From: an uncultured Clostridium sp.
GTDB taxonomy: Bacteria > Bacillota > Clostridia > TANB77 > CAG-508
Direction: 5' to 3'
DNA: 17,467 nucleotides
Assembly (NCBI GenBank): GCA_900554635.1
Contig: USHY01000023.1
Coordinates: forward strand, 1-17,467
Numbering within the stretch: position 1 is the first letter of the stretch; every line of letters starts with the position of its first letter. Below, piece by piece: positions 1 through 6,525 of this stretch. Under the pieces are notes generated by a model. It saw only the letters and a program-made list of their open reading frames with translations, searched no databases and had not been told where the DNA came from. Made by a program: the position numbers and the translations under genes.

Positions 1-233
1 ACCTATTAGGAACAGGGGTATCAGACTACACAAGGAAAAACAATATATATGACCTTGCAGGCAATTGCTGGGAATGGACAACAGAGTCTGATTCTTCAGG
101 CGGTCGTGTTAACAGGGGCGGTGATTTCTACGACAATGGCTTCGACCATCCAGCATACCATCGCATCGGCAGTTCAGCAGACTACAGCCTCGACAGCCTT
201 TCCTTCCGTTCAGCACTTTATGTATCGCTGTAA
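1..233 (+). CDS. DGR target protein, C-terminal part (C-type-lectin / FGE-sulfatase fold), 5' end outside window
   Basis: An open frame starting at base 3 runs 76 codons to the TAA at 231-233. The peptide contains GNCWEWT followed by RVNRGG and SFRSAL, which is the C-terminal signature of the formylglycine-generating-enzyme/sulfatase-modifying fold (NxWEWT, RGG, FR) widely used as a C-type-lectin scaffold by DGR targets. The VR covers almost all of the part after WEWT, so the exposed ligand-binding face is what is diversified. Compared with the TR translation, 19 codons differ in amino acid; most were AAC/AAT in TR and are now Asp, Gly, Tyr, His, Ser, Ile or Leu. The ligand is unknown, and because the N-terminus is missing I cannot say whether it is secreted. 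Confidence 0.9.
   Translation, partial: LLGTGVSDYTRKNNIYDLAGNCWEWTTESDSSGGRVNRGGDFYDNGFDHPAYHRIGSSADYSLDSLSFRSALYVSL
81..217 (+). repeat. DGR variable repeat (VR)
   Basis: This 137-bp segment aligns without gaps to 2328-2464. I count 23 differences, at 82, 84, 90, 99, 102, 103, 107, 123, 127, 129, 132, 147, 159, 166, 168, 169, 172, 183, 189, 190, 192, 196 and 198. Every one lies opposite an A in TR: 12 A-to-G, 6 A-to-T and 5 A-to-C. The last 19 bases (199-217) are identical to TR and sit where the initiation-of-mutagenic-homing (IMH) segment is expected. Identity ends at 218, where VR continues into the last target codons and TR reads a stop. Confidence 0.96.
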
Positions 234-263
234 GCTTGCAGGCGATACAGTAATTAAATATTC

Positions 264-290
264 CAAAGTAGTTTTAGGGAAACTACTTTG
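264..290. repeat. Hairpin 1 downstream of the variable repeat
   Basis: A perfect 11-bp inverted repeat (264-274 with 280-290) encloses a 5-nt loop. It lies 46 bp beyond the end of VR. It is the first of several inverted repeats packed between the target gene and the next gene. It could be a transcript-end structure or a DNA hairpin of the kind known to aid target recognition in the Bordetella phage DGR; the sequence alone does not decide. Confidence 0.7.
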
Positions 291-292
291 AA

Positions 293-324
293 GCTAAGTA
301 GCTTAGCGAATTTTATACGCTAAG
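293..324. repeat. Overlapping alternative hairpins
   Basis: The segment CTTAGCG (302-308) can pair either with GCTAAG just upstream (293-298, 3-nt loop) or with CGCTAAG downstream (318-324, 9-nt loop). The two pairings exclude each other, which gives a small switch-like arrangement between hairpins 1 and 2. The function is unknown. Confidence 0.5.
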
Positions 325-328
325 TGAA

Positions 329-371
329 GGCAAATTATTTTCTTGGGCGGTGGCCAAGAAAATAATTTGCC
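329..371. repeat. Hairpin 2, 18-bp perfect arms
   Basis: Positions 329-346 are the exact reverse complement of 354-371, with a 7-nt loop. An 18-bp perfect stem is long for a simple terminator and has no T-run directly after it. It is part of the inverted-repeat cluster in the DGR target's 3' flank. Confidence 0.75.
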
Positions 372-404
372 CACTAGCGTGGCGCCACTAGCGTGGCGCT
401 TTTT
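371..404 (+). terminator. Tandem 14-bp repeat with GC-rich hairpin and T-run
   Basis: A 14-bp unit beginning CCACTAGC occurs twice in perfect tandem (371-384, 385-398). Across the junction, 382-388 and 393-399 form a 7-bp all-GC-rich stem (GCGCCAC/GTGGCGC) with a 4-nt TAGC loop, followed by five Ts (400-404). That fits a Rho-independent terminator for the target gene. The geometry, a short GC-rich stem with a tetraloop, also resembles the DNA hairpin required next to VR in the Bordetella phage DGR, although here it is about 165 bp from VR. Confidence 0.6.
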
Positions 405-450
405 CTGCGTTTTAGAGGCTTTTAAAAGCCTCTAAAACAGAAGAAAAAGC
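398..450. repeat. Large palindrome with 28-bp perfect core
   Basis: Positions 410-437 form a perfect 28-bp palindrome (14-bp arms, no spacer). Outside it, 398-405 pairs with 443-450 after small internal mismatches, so the structure extends to about 53 bp. It could extrude as a cruciform or act as a bidirectional terminator. It partly overlaps the GC-rich hairpin, so the two structures compete. Confidence 0.7.
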
Positions 451-492
451 GGTAACTTATAAAATAAGTATGGTGTAAATGTCAATATTTTT

Positions 493-532
493 TGTATGAT
501 TTTGGCAAAAAAACATGTAGGATTTTGGCAAA
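493..532. repeat. Direct repeat upstream of the DGR accessory genes
   Basis: Two 17-nt copies (493-509 and 516-532) with the shared core GATTTTGGCAAA differ at one base and start 23 nt apart. They lie 21 nt before the start of the MutS-like gene, so they could bind a regulator of the accessory/RT genes. No clear -35/-10 pair was found here, so this remains a candidate operator only. Confidence 0.35.
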
Positions 533-553
533 TTTAAGTAGGAGGAGATTTTT

Positions 554-965
554 ATGAGTTATAGCCAGATGGTAGATATTTTAAGAAACGAGCACAAAAA
601 TGAAATAGTACTAGTAAAAGCAGGAGCATTTTATATAGCAACACGGAGAAGATGCAGTATTACTAAATAAAAAACTAAAATTAAAATGTAGTTGTTATAG
701 AAAAAATATATGTAAAGTAGGTGTGCCAATAAATTCATTAAACAAATACTTGTTAAAAATAGAGGAACTGGGTTATGCCTATCATGTATATAGTGTGGAT
801 AAAGAAAAAGTGGAACTAGTTTTGGAAAAGGAACAAAGTGGAAAAAAACACTATACACAAGAAAACCATATAAATTGCTTACTTTGTAAAGGAGCTAATG
901 CTTACGAAGATGATGTTTATCTAGAAGCATTGAAAAAACGATATGAGCAAAAACGAAATGAATAG
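554..965 (+). CDS. MutS-domain-I-like DGR accessory protein, read through a +1 shift at 644
   Basis: ATG 554 follows a strong GGAGGAG (541-547). The zero frame stops after about 37 codons. Skipping one base at C644 gives a continuous 136-residue protein ending at TAG 963-965. The joined product has AGAFYIATGEDAVLLNKK near residues 24-41, which matches the mismatch-recognition domain I of MutS (GxFYxxxGxDA). The glycine restored at residue 31 is the one conserved in that motif. It also has two CxxC-like pairs (CSC, CLLC). MutS-like small proteins are, as I recall, among the recurrent accessory genes of clostridial DGRs, beside avd and RT, as here. The exact role in mutagenic homing is unknown. 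Alternatives are a decayed gene or a base error; the uniform context with four other sites argues for recoding. Confidence 0.75.
644..647 (+). other. Candidate +1 recoding site 1: ACA CGG A to ACA (C) GGA
   Basis: The zero-frame triplet CGG (644-646) is followed by A. Reading GGA at 645-647 instead restores the MutS-like frame and a conserved Gly. Without the shift the frame ends at a TAA soon after. Confidence 0.75.
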
Positions 966-1326
966 CAAAGAAAATAATATATTAAGCTTAATACCAAAAG
1001 CAGAAAAATATATACAGTATATAATAGAAATGATAATAAAGATACCAAGAACAGAGAAATATAGCATAGGAACAGAATATAAGCTATCTATATATAAAAT
1101 GCTTGAAAATATAGTAGCATTAAATAAAATTGAAGAAAGTAAGAAAATAGGCTGTTTAAATATAATAGATACAGAGTTAAACTTGCAAAGAATATACTTA
1201 AGAATAATGTATAAAAATGGTTGGATAAACGATAAAAAGTTAAATGTGTGTATGGAGCAAATATACGAAATAGGAAAAATACTAGGGGGCTTAATAAAAT
1301 ATTATGGGAAAAACAATAAAAAATGA
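943..1326 (+). CDS. avd: Avd-like DGR accessory variability protein
   Basis: This 127-residue, lysine-rich, predicted all-helical protein lies directly upstream of the RT. Its features fit the Avd / four-helix-bundle family: PKAEKYIQYIIEMI, then PRTEKYSIGTEYKLSIYKML, an ELNLQRIYLRIMY helix and a C-terminal helix with EIGKILGGLIK. In the Bordetella phage DGR, Avd forms a basic pentameric barrel that binds the RT and the template RNA and is essential for cDNA synthesis. The gene overlaps the MutS-like gene before it and the RT gene after it, so translation is probably coupled. Neither ATG 943 nor the in-frame ATG 958 has a clear Shine-Dalgarno; 958 gives the shorter overlap and is a possible alternative start. 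Confidence 0.85.
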   Translation: MSKNEMNSKENNILSLIPKAEKYIQYIIEMIIKIPRTEKYSIGTEYKLSIYKMLENIVALNKIEESKKIGCLNIIDTELNLQRIYLRIMYKNGWINDKKLNVCMEQIYEIGKILGGLIKYYGKNNKK

Positions 1327-2308
1327 ATATGAAAAGGCCTTAAGCTATGAAGCACTTATGAAAGCACATATGCAAAGCAGAAAAGGAAAAGGTTATAGAA
1401 AAGATATAATATTATTCAACCTGAAACAAGAAGAATATATAATGTGGCTCTATGAACAATTAAAAACACTAAAATATAAACATGGAGGTTATACAGTATT
1501 TTATATAACAGAACCAAAATTAAGAAGAATAGAAAAATCTAAGTATTTAGATAGAATAGTACATAGATGGTATGTAAATAGTTTTATAAAGCCATATTTT
1601 GTACCACAATTTATAGAAACAAGTTATGCCTGTTTAGAAAATAAAGGAATGCATAAAGCTTGCCTAGATGTACAAGGAACTATGAAACATTGTAAAAACA
1701 TATGGGGAGAATATTATATTTTAAAAATGGATATTAAAAAGTATTTTGAAAACATTAATAAAAATATTGTATATGAAATACTACAAAGAAAAATAAAGGA
1801 TGAAAAGGTATTATGGCTAACTAAAGAAATATTATATTCAAACAATGGAGAAAATAATTTACCAATAGGAAATTATACATCGCAAATGTTTGCAAATATA
1901 TATTTAAACGAACTAGACCAATATGTAAAACATAAATTAAAAGGAAAATACTACTTTAGGTATATGGATGATGCAATTTTAATAAGAAAAACAAAGGAAG
2001 AAACAAAGCAAGATTTAGAAAATATCAAGGAATTTTTAAGAGAACAATTAAAATTGGAATTAAACAAAAAAACACAAATATTTAAAAATAAACAAGGAAT
2101 AAACTTTTGCGGTTATAAAATAAATGAATATAGATTAAAAATACGAGATAAGGGAAAGAGAAAACTAAAAATAAAGGTAAAAAAATTAGAAGAAAAAGTA
2201 AAAAAAGGTATAATAAATAGCAAAGAAGCAAAGCGTTATTTAGCAGGACATTTAGGATATATGAAAATAGCAAATGTTAAAAATTTAAAAGAAAGGTTGT
2301 TTTTCTAA
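1304..2308 (+). CDS. DGR reverse transcriptase
   Basis: The 334-residue protein has RT motifs in order: ILKMDIKKYFENI (motif A, with the catalytic Asp), LPIGNYTSQMFANIYLNELD, and RYMDDAIL (motif C, the YxDD catalytic pair). The IGNxTSQ form in place of the QGxxxSP of group II intron RTs is diagnostic of the DGR clade. The length is normal and there is no maturase or endonuclease domain, as usual for DGR RTs. It copies TR RNA into adenine-mutagenised cDNA together with Avd. ATG 1304 overlaps the avd end by 23 nt; no strong Shine-Dalgarno is visible, so coupling is likely. TR begins 19 nt after the stop, hence RT mRNA and TR RNA probably share a transcript. Confidence 0.95.
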   Translation: MGKTIKNEYEKALSYEALMKAHMQSRKGKGYRKDIILFNLKQEEYIMWLYEQLKTLKYKHGGYTVFYITEPKLRRIEKSKYLDRIVHRWYVNSFIKPYFVPQFIETSYACLENKGMHKACLDVQGTMKHCKNIWGEYYILKMDIKKYFENINKNIVYEILQRKIKDEKVLWLTKEILYSNNGENNLPIGNYTSQMFANIYLNELDQYVKHKLKGKYYFRYMDDAILIRKTKEETKQDLENIKEFLREQLKLELNKKTQIFKNKQGINFCGYKINEYRLKIRDKGKRKLKIKVKKLEEKVKKGIINSKEAKRYLAGHLGYMKIANVKNLKERLFF

Positions 2309-2327
2309 AAAACATAGGGATAAATCG

Positions 2328-2464
2328 AAAAAGTCTAATTCTTCAAGCAATCGAGTTAACAGGGGCGGTAATTACAACAACAATGGCTTCGACAATCCAG
2401 CATACAATCGCAACAACAATTCAGCAGACAACAGCAACAACAACATTTCCTTCCGTTCAGCACT
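2328..2464 (+). repeat. DGR template repeat (TR)
   Basis: TR is the non-coding donor partner of VR at 81-217. It is rich in AAC/AAT triplets in the VR reading frame: 16 by my count, of which 14 differ in VR. AAY codons cannot become stop codons by changes at A, the usual DGR design. About 53 of its 137 bases are A. Its final 19 bases equal those of VR (the IMH-like segment); it then diverges into a TAA. Confidence 0.96.
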
Positions 2465-2606
2465 CTAATACAAATTTGAAATTATGTATTTTAAGGAATG
2501 CATACAGTAAAAGTATTAGTATTAAAGAGATTTATTCCTTCCTAATTTAGGTAAAAAAGTATCAATAAAATGTGTATTAGTAGAACCTCGAAAATACGCA
2601 TTTTAT
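2465..2606 (+). other. Structured spacer 3' of the template repeat
   Basis: There is no convincing gene between TR and the OB-fold gene. The stretch can fold: CTAATAC (2465-2471) with GTATTAG (2513-2519), AAGGAAT (2493-2499) with ATTCCTT (2534-2540), and a 14-bp stem with one G-U pair (2565-2578 with 2593-2606). The first two pairings cross, which would make a pseudoknot. In the Bordetella phage DGR, the spacer RNA adjacent to TR primes or positions cDNA synthesis. This segment is the positional counterpart, by inference. Confidence 0.4.
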
Positions 2607-2623
2607 GCTATATAGGGGAACTT

Positions 2624-2869
2624 ATGAATGAAGTATTTTTAATTGGAAAAGTAATAAAAGAAATTGAATATAGGTTTATGCTAGAGAAAGGCAAGAATGC
2701 AAAGGCAGAAATAAAACTAGAATTATTAGATAAAACACAATTAAAAGTTATAGCATATAACGAAGAAGCAGACTATACAATACAGAATATAAGAGAAAAT
2801 GACATTGTATTTATATATGGAATGATAAAAGAAACAGAAGTAATTATAAAAAATATACATATCATTTAA
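2624..2869 (+). CDS. Small OB-fold (SSB-like) protein
   Basis: This 81-residue protein opens with MNEVFLIGKVIKEIEYRFM and has alternating beta-type strands, KAEIKLELLDKTQLKVIAY, NIRENDIVFIYGMI and a final VIIKNIHII strand. That order resembles the single-stranded-DNA-binding OB fold (V.LIG.. at the start, V.G.. and a late strand), without the acidic SSB tail. The start at 2624 was chosen over in-frame upstream codons because AGGGGAA lies just before it. It sits 159 nt after TR and before maf. Many clostridial genomes carry short OB-fold proteins of unknown role; a role in DGR cDNA handling is only a guess from position. Confidence 0.55.
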   Translation: MNEVFLIGKVIKEIEYRFMLEKGKNAKAEIKLELLDKTQLKVIAYNEEADYTIQNIRENDIVFIYGMIKETEVIIKNIHII

Positions 2870-2938
2870 GAGAACAATATTTTTTGGCTGGGACATTTTT
2901 TATAAAAATAAGTTTTTTTATTTCATGGAAAGCTTTTT

Positions 2939-2949
2939 TGTGATATAAT
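2939..2949 (+). promoter_or_regulatory. Extended -10 promoter of maf
   Basis: TGTGATATAAT contains a perfect TATAAT (2944-2949) with the TRTG extension typical of Gram-positive sigma-A promoters. It lies 28 bp before the maf start; the -35 position is weak (TTTCAT at 2921-2926, 17-bp spacer). Confidence 0.7.
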
Positions 2950-2976
2950 AATTCCAAACGAAAGGAATGTGGTAAA

Positions 2977-3552
2977 ATGAGAGTTATATTAGCATCTGAA
3001 TCTCCAAGAAGGAGAGAACTTTTGGAAATGATGGGTTTGAAGTTTGAAATAAAGCCAAGTAAGTGTGATGAGACTTTTGAAGAGGGGCTTACTATTGAGG
3101 AACAATCAAAAAGATTAGCATTTATTAAGGCGAAGACTGTGTTTGATGAAACAAGTGGAGATAGGGTTGTTATTGGTTCAGATACAATGGTGCTTAAAGG
3201 CGATAAAATATATGGAAAGCCACATTCAAAGGAACAAGCTTTTGAAATGTTGCAAGACTTAAATAATGATAAACATAAGGTGATTACAAGCATTTGTGTA
3301 GTTTCAGAAAAAAGTGGAGAATATAAGGAACAGGTAGATTATGATATAGCAGAAGTGTATTTCAAAAAAATGACAGATAGAGAAATAGAAAGTTGGATAG
3401 AGAAAGATAAACCTTATGATAAAGCAGGGGCATACGCAGTGCAAAGTGCATTTGGGGTGTATGTTGATAAAATTATTGGAAACTATTTTACAGTAGTAGG
3501 TTTGCCAATACATAAATTAAATGATATGTTAAAAAAAATTGAAAGATTATAA
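2977..3552 (+). CDS. maf: Maf-family nucleoside triphosphate pyrophosphatase
   Basis: The 191-residue protein matches the Maf/HAM1-like fold: N-terminal ILASESPRRRELL (substrate-binding SxSPRR loop), VVIGSDTMV, GKPHSKEQAFEML, then YDKAGAYAVQ and the C-terminal GNYFTVVGLP. Maf proteins hydrolyse dTTP, UTP and modified nucleotides to monophosphates, acting as house-cleaning enzymes and linked to septum control. The length is typical of the family. AAAGGA lies upstream of ATG 2977, an extended -10 promoter precedes it and a terminator follows, so it appears monocistronic. Confidence 0.93.
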   Translation: MRVILASESPRRRELLEMMGLKFEIKPSKCDETFEEGLTIEEQSKRLAFIKAKTVFDETSGDRVVIGSDTMVLKGDKIYGKPHSKEQAFEMLQDLNNDKHKVITSICVVSEKSGEYKEQVDYDIAEVYFKKMTDREIESWIEKDKPYDKAGAYAVQSAFGVYVDKIIGNYFTVVGLPIHKLNDMLKKIERL

Positions 3553-3579
3553 GTCTAGGGATTAGTCCTTAGGCTTTTT
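3553..3579 (+). terminator. Rho-independent terminator after maf
   Basis: A 9-bp stem with two G-U pairs (3553-3561 with 3566-3574), TTAG loop and five Ts directly follow the maf stop. Confidence 0.75.
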
Positions 3580-3586
3580 AAAATTT

Positions 3587-3618
3587 TTGACATATATTTT
3601 TATTCACTCGAATACAAT
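3587..3618 (+). promoter_or_regulatory. Possible promoter of the ATPase-feoAB operon
   Basis: A perfect TTGACA (3587-3592) lies 31 bp before the best downstream hexamer start region. TACAAT (3613-3618) is the best -10, but the spacer is 20 bp, which is long. An AAAGGAG Shine-Dalgarno follows before ATG 3649. Confidence 0.4.
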
Positions 3619-3648
3619 TTAATATAAAAACACAAAGGAGTGAAGTAT

Positions 3649-6288
3649 ATGTGGCGGAAATCAAAGTGTACGAGATGTTGAGAAAAGGCTTAAGACAAGT
3701 TGTGTGTGGGGCTTAAGTGATGTTGAAGCCGAGAAAAGGCAGAAGGAGTTTGGAAAAAATAAATTAGATGAGGCAAAAAAGACAAGCATTTTTGTGCGTT
3801 TTTTAAGCCAGTTTAATGATTTTATGATTATTATCCTAATATGTGCAAGTGCAATTTCTGCTGTGATATCTTATATTGAACACAGCAATGATTATATTGA
3901 CTCAATAATAATTATAGGAATTGTAATTCTAAATGCAATTATGGGAGTAGTTCAAGAAAGCAAAGCTGAAAAGTCTATAGAGGCCCTTCAGAAATTAGCG
4001 GCACCACAGGCAAAAGTTAAAAGAGGAGGACAAGTAAAGCAAATCCCAAGTGAAGATTTAGTGGTAGGAGATATTGCTCTAATTGAGGCAGGATGCTACA
4101 TTCCAGCAGATATTAGACTAACAGAAACATATAATTTTAAAGTTGAAGAATCTGCATTAACAGGAGAAACTATACCAGTAGAAAAGAAAGCAAATGCAAT
4201 AGTAGACCAGAATGCAAGTTTAGGAGATATGGAAAACCTTGCTTTTGCAACAACAATAGCAGTAAGTGGCCATGCTGAAGGAATTGTTACAGAAATAGGG
4301 ATGAGTACAAAGGTAGGAAAAATTGCGAAAATGATTATAACAGATGAGTCCCCAGAAACACCACTCCAAAAAAGACTGCGGAGATGTAGGAAAAAAGCTT
4401 GGAATAGCAGCACTTGCAATATGTAGTTTTGTATTTGTAATTGGAATTTTGAAAAAAATTCCAACAATGGAAATATTCATGTCATCAGTAGGACTTGCCG
4501 TTGCAGCAATTCCAGAGGGCTTACCAGCAGTTGTAACAATAATGCTATCAATTGGAATTACAAGAATGTCACGAAAAAACAGTATAATTCGTAGATTGCC
4601 AGCAGTTGAGACACTAGGAAGTAGTACAGTAATTGCATCAGATAAAACAGGAACACTTACACAAAACAAGATGAAAGTTGTAGAGATAATGACTTTTAGT
4701 GGAAGCAAAAAAACAGAAGTTCTAAAACTAGGAACAATGTGCACAGACTGTTCAATAAATGAGCAAAATATTGTAACTGGGGAAGCAACAGAAAAAGCAA
4801 TAGTTGAGGAAGCACTTAAAAATGGAGAAAATAAAAACACATTATATGAAGAAATGAAAAGAATAGATGACATTCCATTTGATTCAGAAAGAAAGATGAT
4901 GACAACAATACATAAAATAGGAAACAAATATAGAATTATAACAAAAGGTGCACCTGATGTATTAATAAAAAGATGCACTAAATATATTGATGAAAACTCA
5001 GAAAAAACTATGCTCCCAGAAAACAGAAAATATATTGAAAAACAAAATGAAAAAATGGCGCAAAAAGCCCTAAGAGTTATAGCTGTAGCATATAAGGATA
5101 TATCAAGTCTTCCCAATAAAATTGATACAAAATTAGAAGATGATTTGACATTTTCTGGCTTAATTGGAATGATAGACCCACCAAGAGAAGGTGTAAAACA
5201 CGCTATCGCAGAATGTAAAAAAGCCGGAATAAAACCAGTAATGATTACAGGAGACCACATACTAACAGCAAAAGCAATAGGAGAAGAACTAGGAATTTTA
5301 AAACCAGGAGACATAGCAATAACAGGACAAGAATTAGATAAAATAAGTGACAAAGACTTAGAAAACAACATAATGAAATATTCAGTATTTGCAAGAGTTT
5401 CACCAGAACATAAGGTAAGAATAGTAAAAGCCTTTAGAAGTAAAGGAAATGTAGTTGCAATGACAGGAGACCGGAGTAAATGATGCACCAGCCCTAAAAA
5501 ATGCAGACATAGGAATAGCAATGGGCCAAACAGGCACAGATGTGGCCAAAAATGCAGCAGATATGATTTTAGCAGATGATAATTTTGTTACAATAATAGA
5601 AGCAGTAAAAGAAGGTAGACATATTTATGATAATATAAAAAAAGCAGTGCATTTTTCAATATCAACAAATGTTGGTGAAATAGTAACAATGTTTATGGGA
5701 ATTTTGCTCGGATTTGATGCTCCATTTGTAGCAATTCAATTGCTATGGATAAACTTTGTAACAGATTCATTACCAGGAATAGCACTTGGATTAGAACCAA
5801 TGGAACCTAATACAATGAATAAAAAACCAAAGAAAATAAATGAAAGCCTATTTGCAGGCGGGCTATGGGGTAAAATTATACTAGAAGGAATAATGATAGG
5901 AGCAATAACATTATTTACATTTGCTCTTGGTAAAAAAATGTATGGAATACAAGTGGGAAGAACAATGGCATTTTTCACACTAAGTGCACTAGAATTAATA
6001 CATAGTTTTAATATTAAGAGTGATGAATCAATTTTCAAAACAGGAATATTAGATAATTTATATTTGATAGGAGCAGTTATAATTGGTCTTATTTTGCAAG
6101 CAATAGTTATTGTAAGCCCTAAAATATCGCAAATATTTGATAGTGTTCCATTAAACACTATGCAATGGATTACAGTAATTATAATGTCACTATTACCAAT
6201 AGTAATAGTGGAAGCTCAAAAAGCAATAAACAACTTAAGATTTGGAAAAGTTGTATATCCTAAAAAAGAGGTAATGGGAAGAATATGA
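3649..6288 (+). CDS. Ca2+-type P-type ATPase, read through three +1 shifts (3655, 4379, 5472)
   Basis: Standard reading splits this gene into several pieces. Skipping one C at each of three CGG-A sites gives one 878-residue protein, the normal length for a bacterial SERCA/PMCA-like pump. The motifs are in order: the GLSDVEAEKR N-terminal cation-ATPase domain, SALTGETIPVEK (actuator), AAIPEGLPAVV (M4, ion-site Glu), DKTGTLTQNKM (phosphorylated Asp near residue 331), KGAPDVLI (nucleotide site), MITGDHILTAKAIG, TGDGVNDAPA (hinge), STNVGEIV (M5) and NFVTDSLP (M6). Ion-site residues of M4, M5 and M6 are those of Ca2+ pumps; Mn2+ is possible. ATG 3649 has AAAGGAG upstream. Apart from the three C's I see no lesion, which argues against decay. 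The stop overlaps the feoA start (ATGA), so it is likely one operon. Confidence 0.85.
3655..3658 (+). other. Candidate +1 recoding site 2: ATG TGG CGG A to TGG (C) GGA
   Basis: Directly after the second codon, CGG is followed by A. Skipping C3655 joins the ATG with its Shine-Dalgarno to the frame encoding NQSVRDVEKRLKTS and the rest of the ATPase N-terminus. The zero frame ends at TGA within ten codons. The alternative is that translation begins at GTG 3704, but that start has no Shine-Dalgarno and loses the conserved-looking N-terminal helix. Confidence 0.6.
4379..4382 (+). other. Candidate +1 recoding site 3: CTG CGG A to CTG (C) GGA
   Basis: Skipping C4379 joins TPLQKRL to GDVGKKLGIAA, the usual connection between the actuator domain and helix M3 of Ca2+ ATPases. 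The zero frame ends at TAG 4424-4426. Confidence 0.85.
5472..5475 (+). other. Candidate +1 recoding site 4: GAC CGG A to GAC (C) GGA
   Basis: Skipping C5472 restores the invariant TGDGVNDAPA motif of P-type ATPases; the Gly decoded here is residue 608. The zero frame reads GAC CGG AGT AAA TGA and ends at once. An AGGAG lies just upstream, but that does not recur at the other sites. Confidence 0.9.
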
Positions 6289-6524
6289 AAAAAACTTGTA
6301 AATTATCAGAATTAAATATAGGGGAAAGAGGAATTGTAAAATCACTTAAAATTCAGAATAAAGAAATTCGTAGGCACTTATTGGATATGGGAATTACAAG
6401 AGGTACAACTATAGAAATAAAGAAAATTGCTCCAATGGGAGACCCAATAGATATTAAACTTAGAGATTATGAGTTATGTATAAGAAAAGAGGATTTAACA
6501 CAGATAGAAGTTGAGGTGATATAA
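6285..6524 (+). CDS. feoA: Ferrous iron transport protein FeoA
   Basis: The 79-residue SH3-like protein shows the FeoA pattern: LSELNIGERGIVKSL, IRRHLLDMGITRGTTIEI, APMGDPIDIKLRDYELCIRKEDL. FeoA is a small cytosolic partner that modulates the FeoB iron channel. The ATG overlaps the TGA of the upstream ATPase, and feoB starts 1 nt after its stop, so the three genes are translationally linked. No frame problem is seen. Confidence 0.92.
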   Translation: MKKTCKLSELNIGERGIVKSLKIQNKEIRRHLLDMGITRGTTIEIKKIAPMGDPIDIKLRDYELCIRKEDLTQIEVEVI

Positions 6525-6525
6525 A

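Larger units (their letters stand above)
1..2607 (+). mobile_element. Diversity-generating retroelement (DGR) cassette
   Basis: The region carries every hallmark of a DGR in one orientation: target gene 3' end with VR (81-217), MutS-like accessory gene (554-965), Avd-like gene (943-1326), DGR-type reverse transcriptase (1304-2308) and TR (2328-2464) 19 nt after the RT stop. In known DGRs the TR transcript is copied into cDNA with random bases opposite adenines and the product replaces VR, so the target protein is hypermutated while TR stays unchanged. Here all 23 VR/TR differences lie at TR adenines, which is the direct signature of that process. The left end of the target gene lies outside the window, and the right limit, taken after a hairpin downstream of TR, is my estimate. 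Confidence 0.95.

Noticed and set aside
49..291. An 80-codon plus-strand open frame rich in Ala, Thr and Gln
   Set aside because: It is a shadow in another frame of the DGR target gene; the frame starting at base 3 gives the FGE-fold signature and fits the VR/TR codon logic.
371..398. Tandem 14-bp repeats as a CRISPR array
   Set aside because: Only two short copies with no spacer between them, and no cas genes in the window.
1304..2308. Group II intron or retron reverse transcriptase
   Set aside because: The IGNYTSQ motif, the lack of maturase/endonuclease domains, and the adjacent Avd-like gene and TR/VR pair place it with DGR RTs.
5458..5475. A prfB-like stimulatory Shine-Dalgarno driving the shift at site 4
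   Set aside because: An AGGAG lies just upstream of site 4, but the other four sites have no comparable element at that spacing, so it is unlikely to be the general mechanism.
4220..5521. A 433-codon open frame on the minus strand
   Set aside because: It lies entirely antisense to the P-type ATPase, whose motifs are clear in the plus frames. Its product is a low-complexity, Ser/Ile/Phe-rich sequence typical of the complement of an AT-rich gene.
3704..6288. The P-type ATPase as three separate genes or a decayed pseudogene
   Set aside because: The pieces join exactly by one base at each CGG-A, all family motifs are present in order, and no other damage is seen. Separate genes starting at GTG 3704, ATG 4344 or ATG 5521 would lack ribosome-binding sites and split functional domains.
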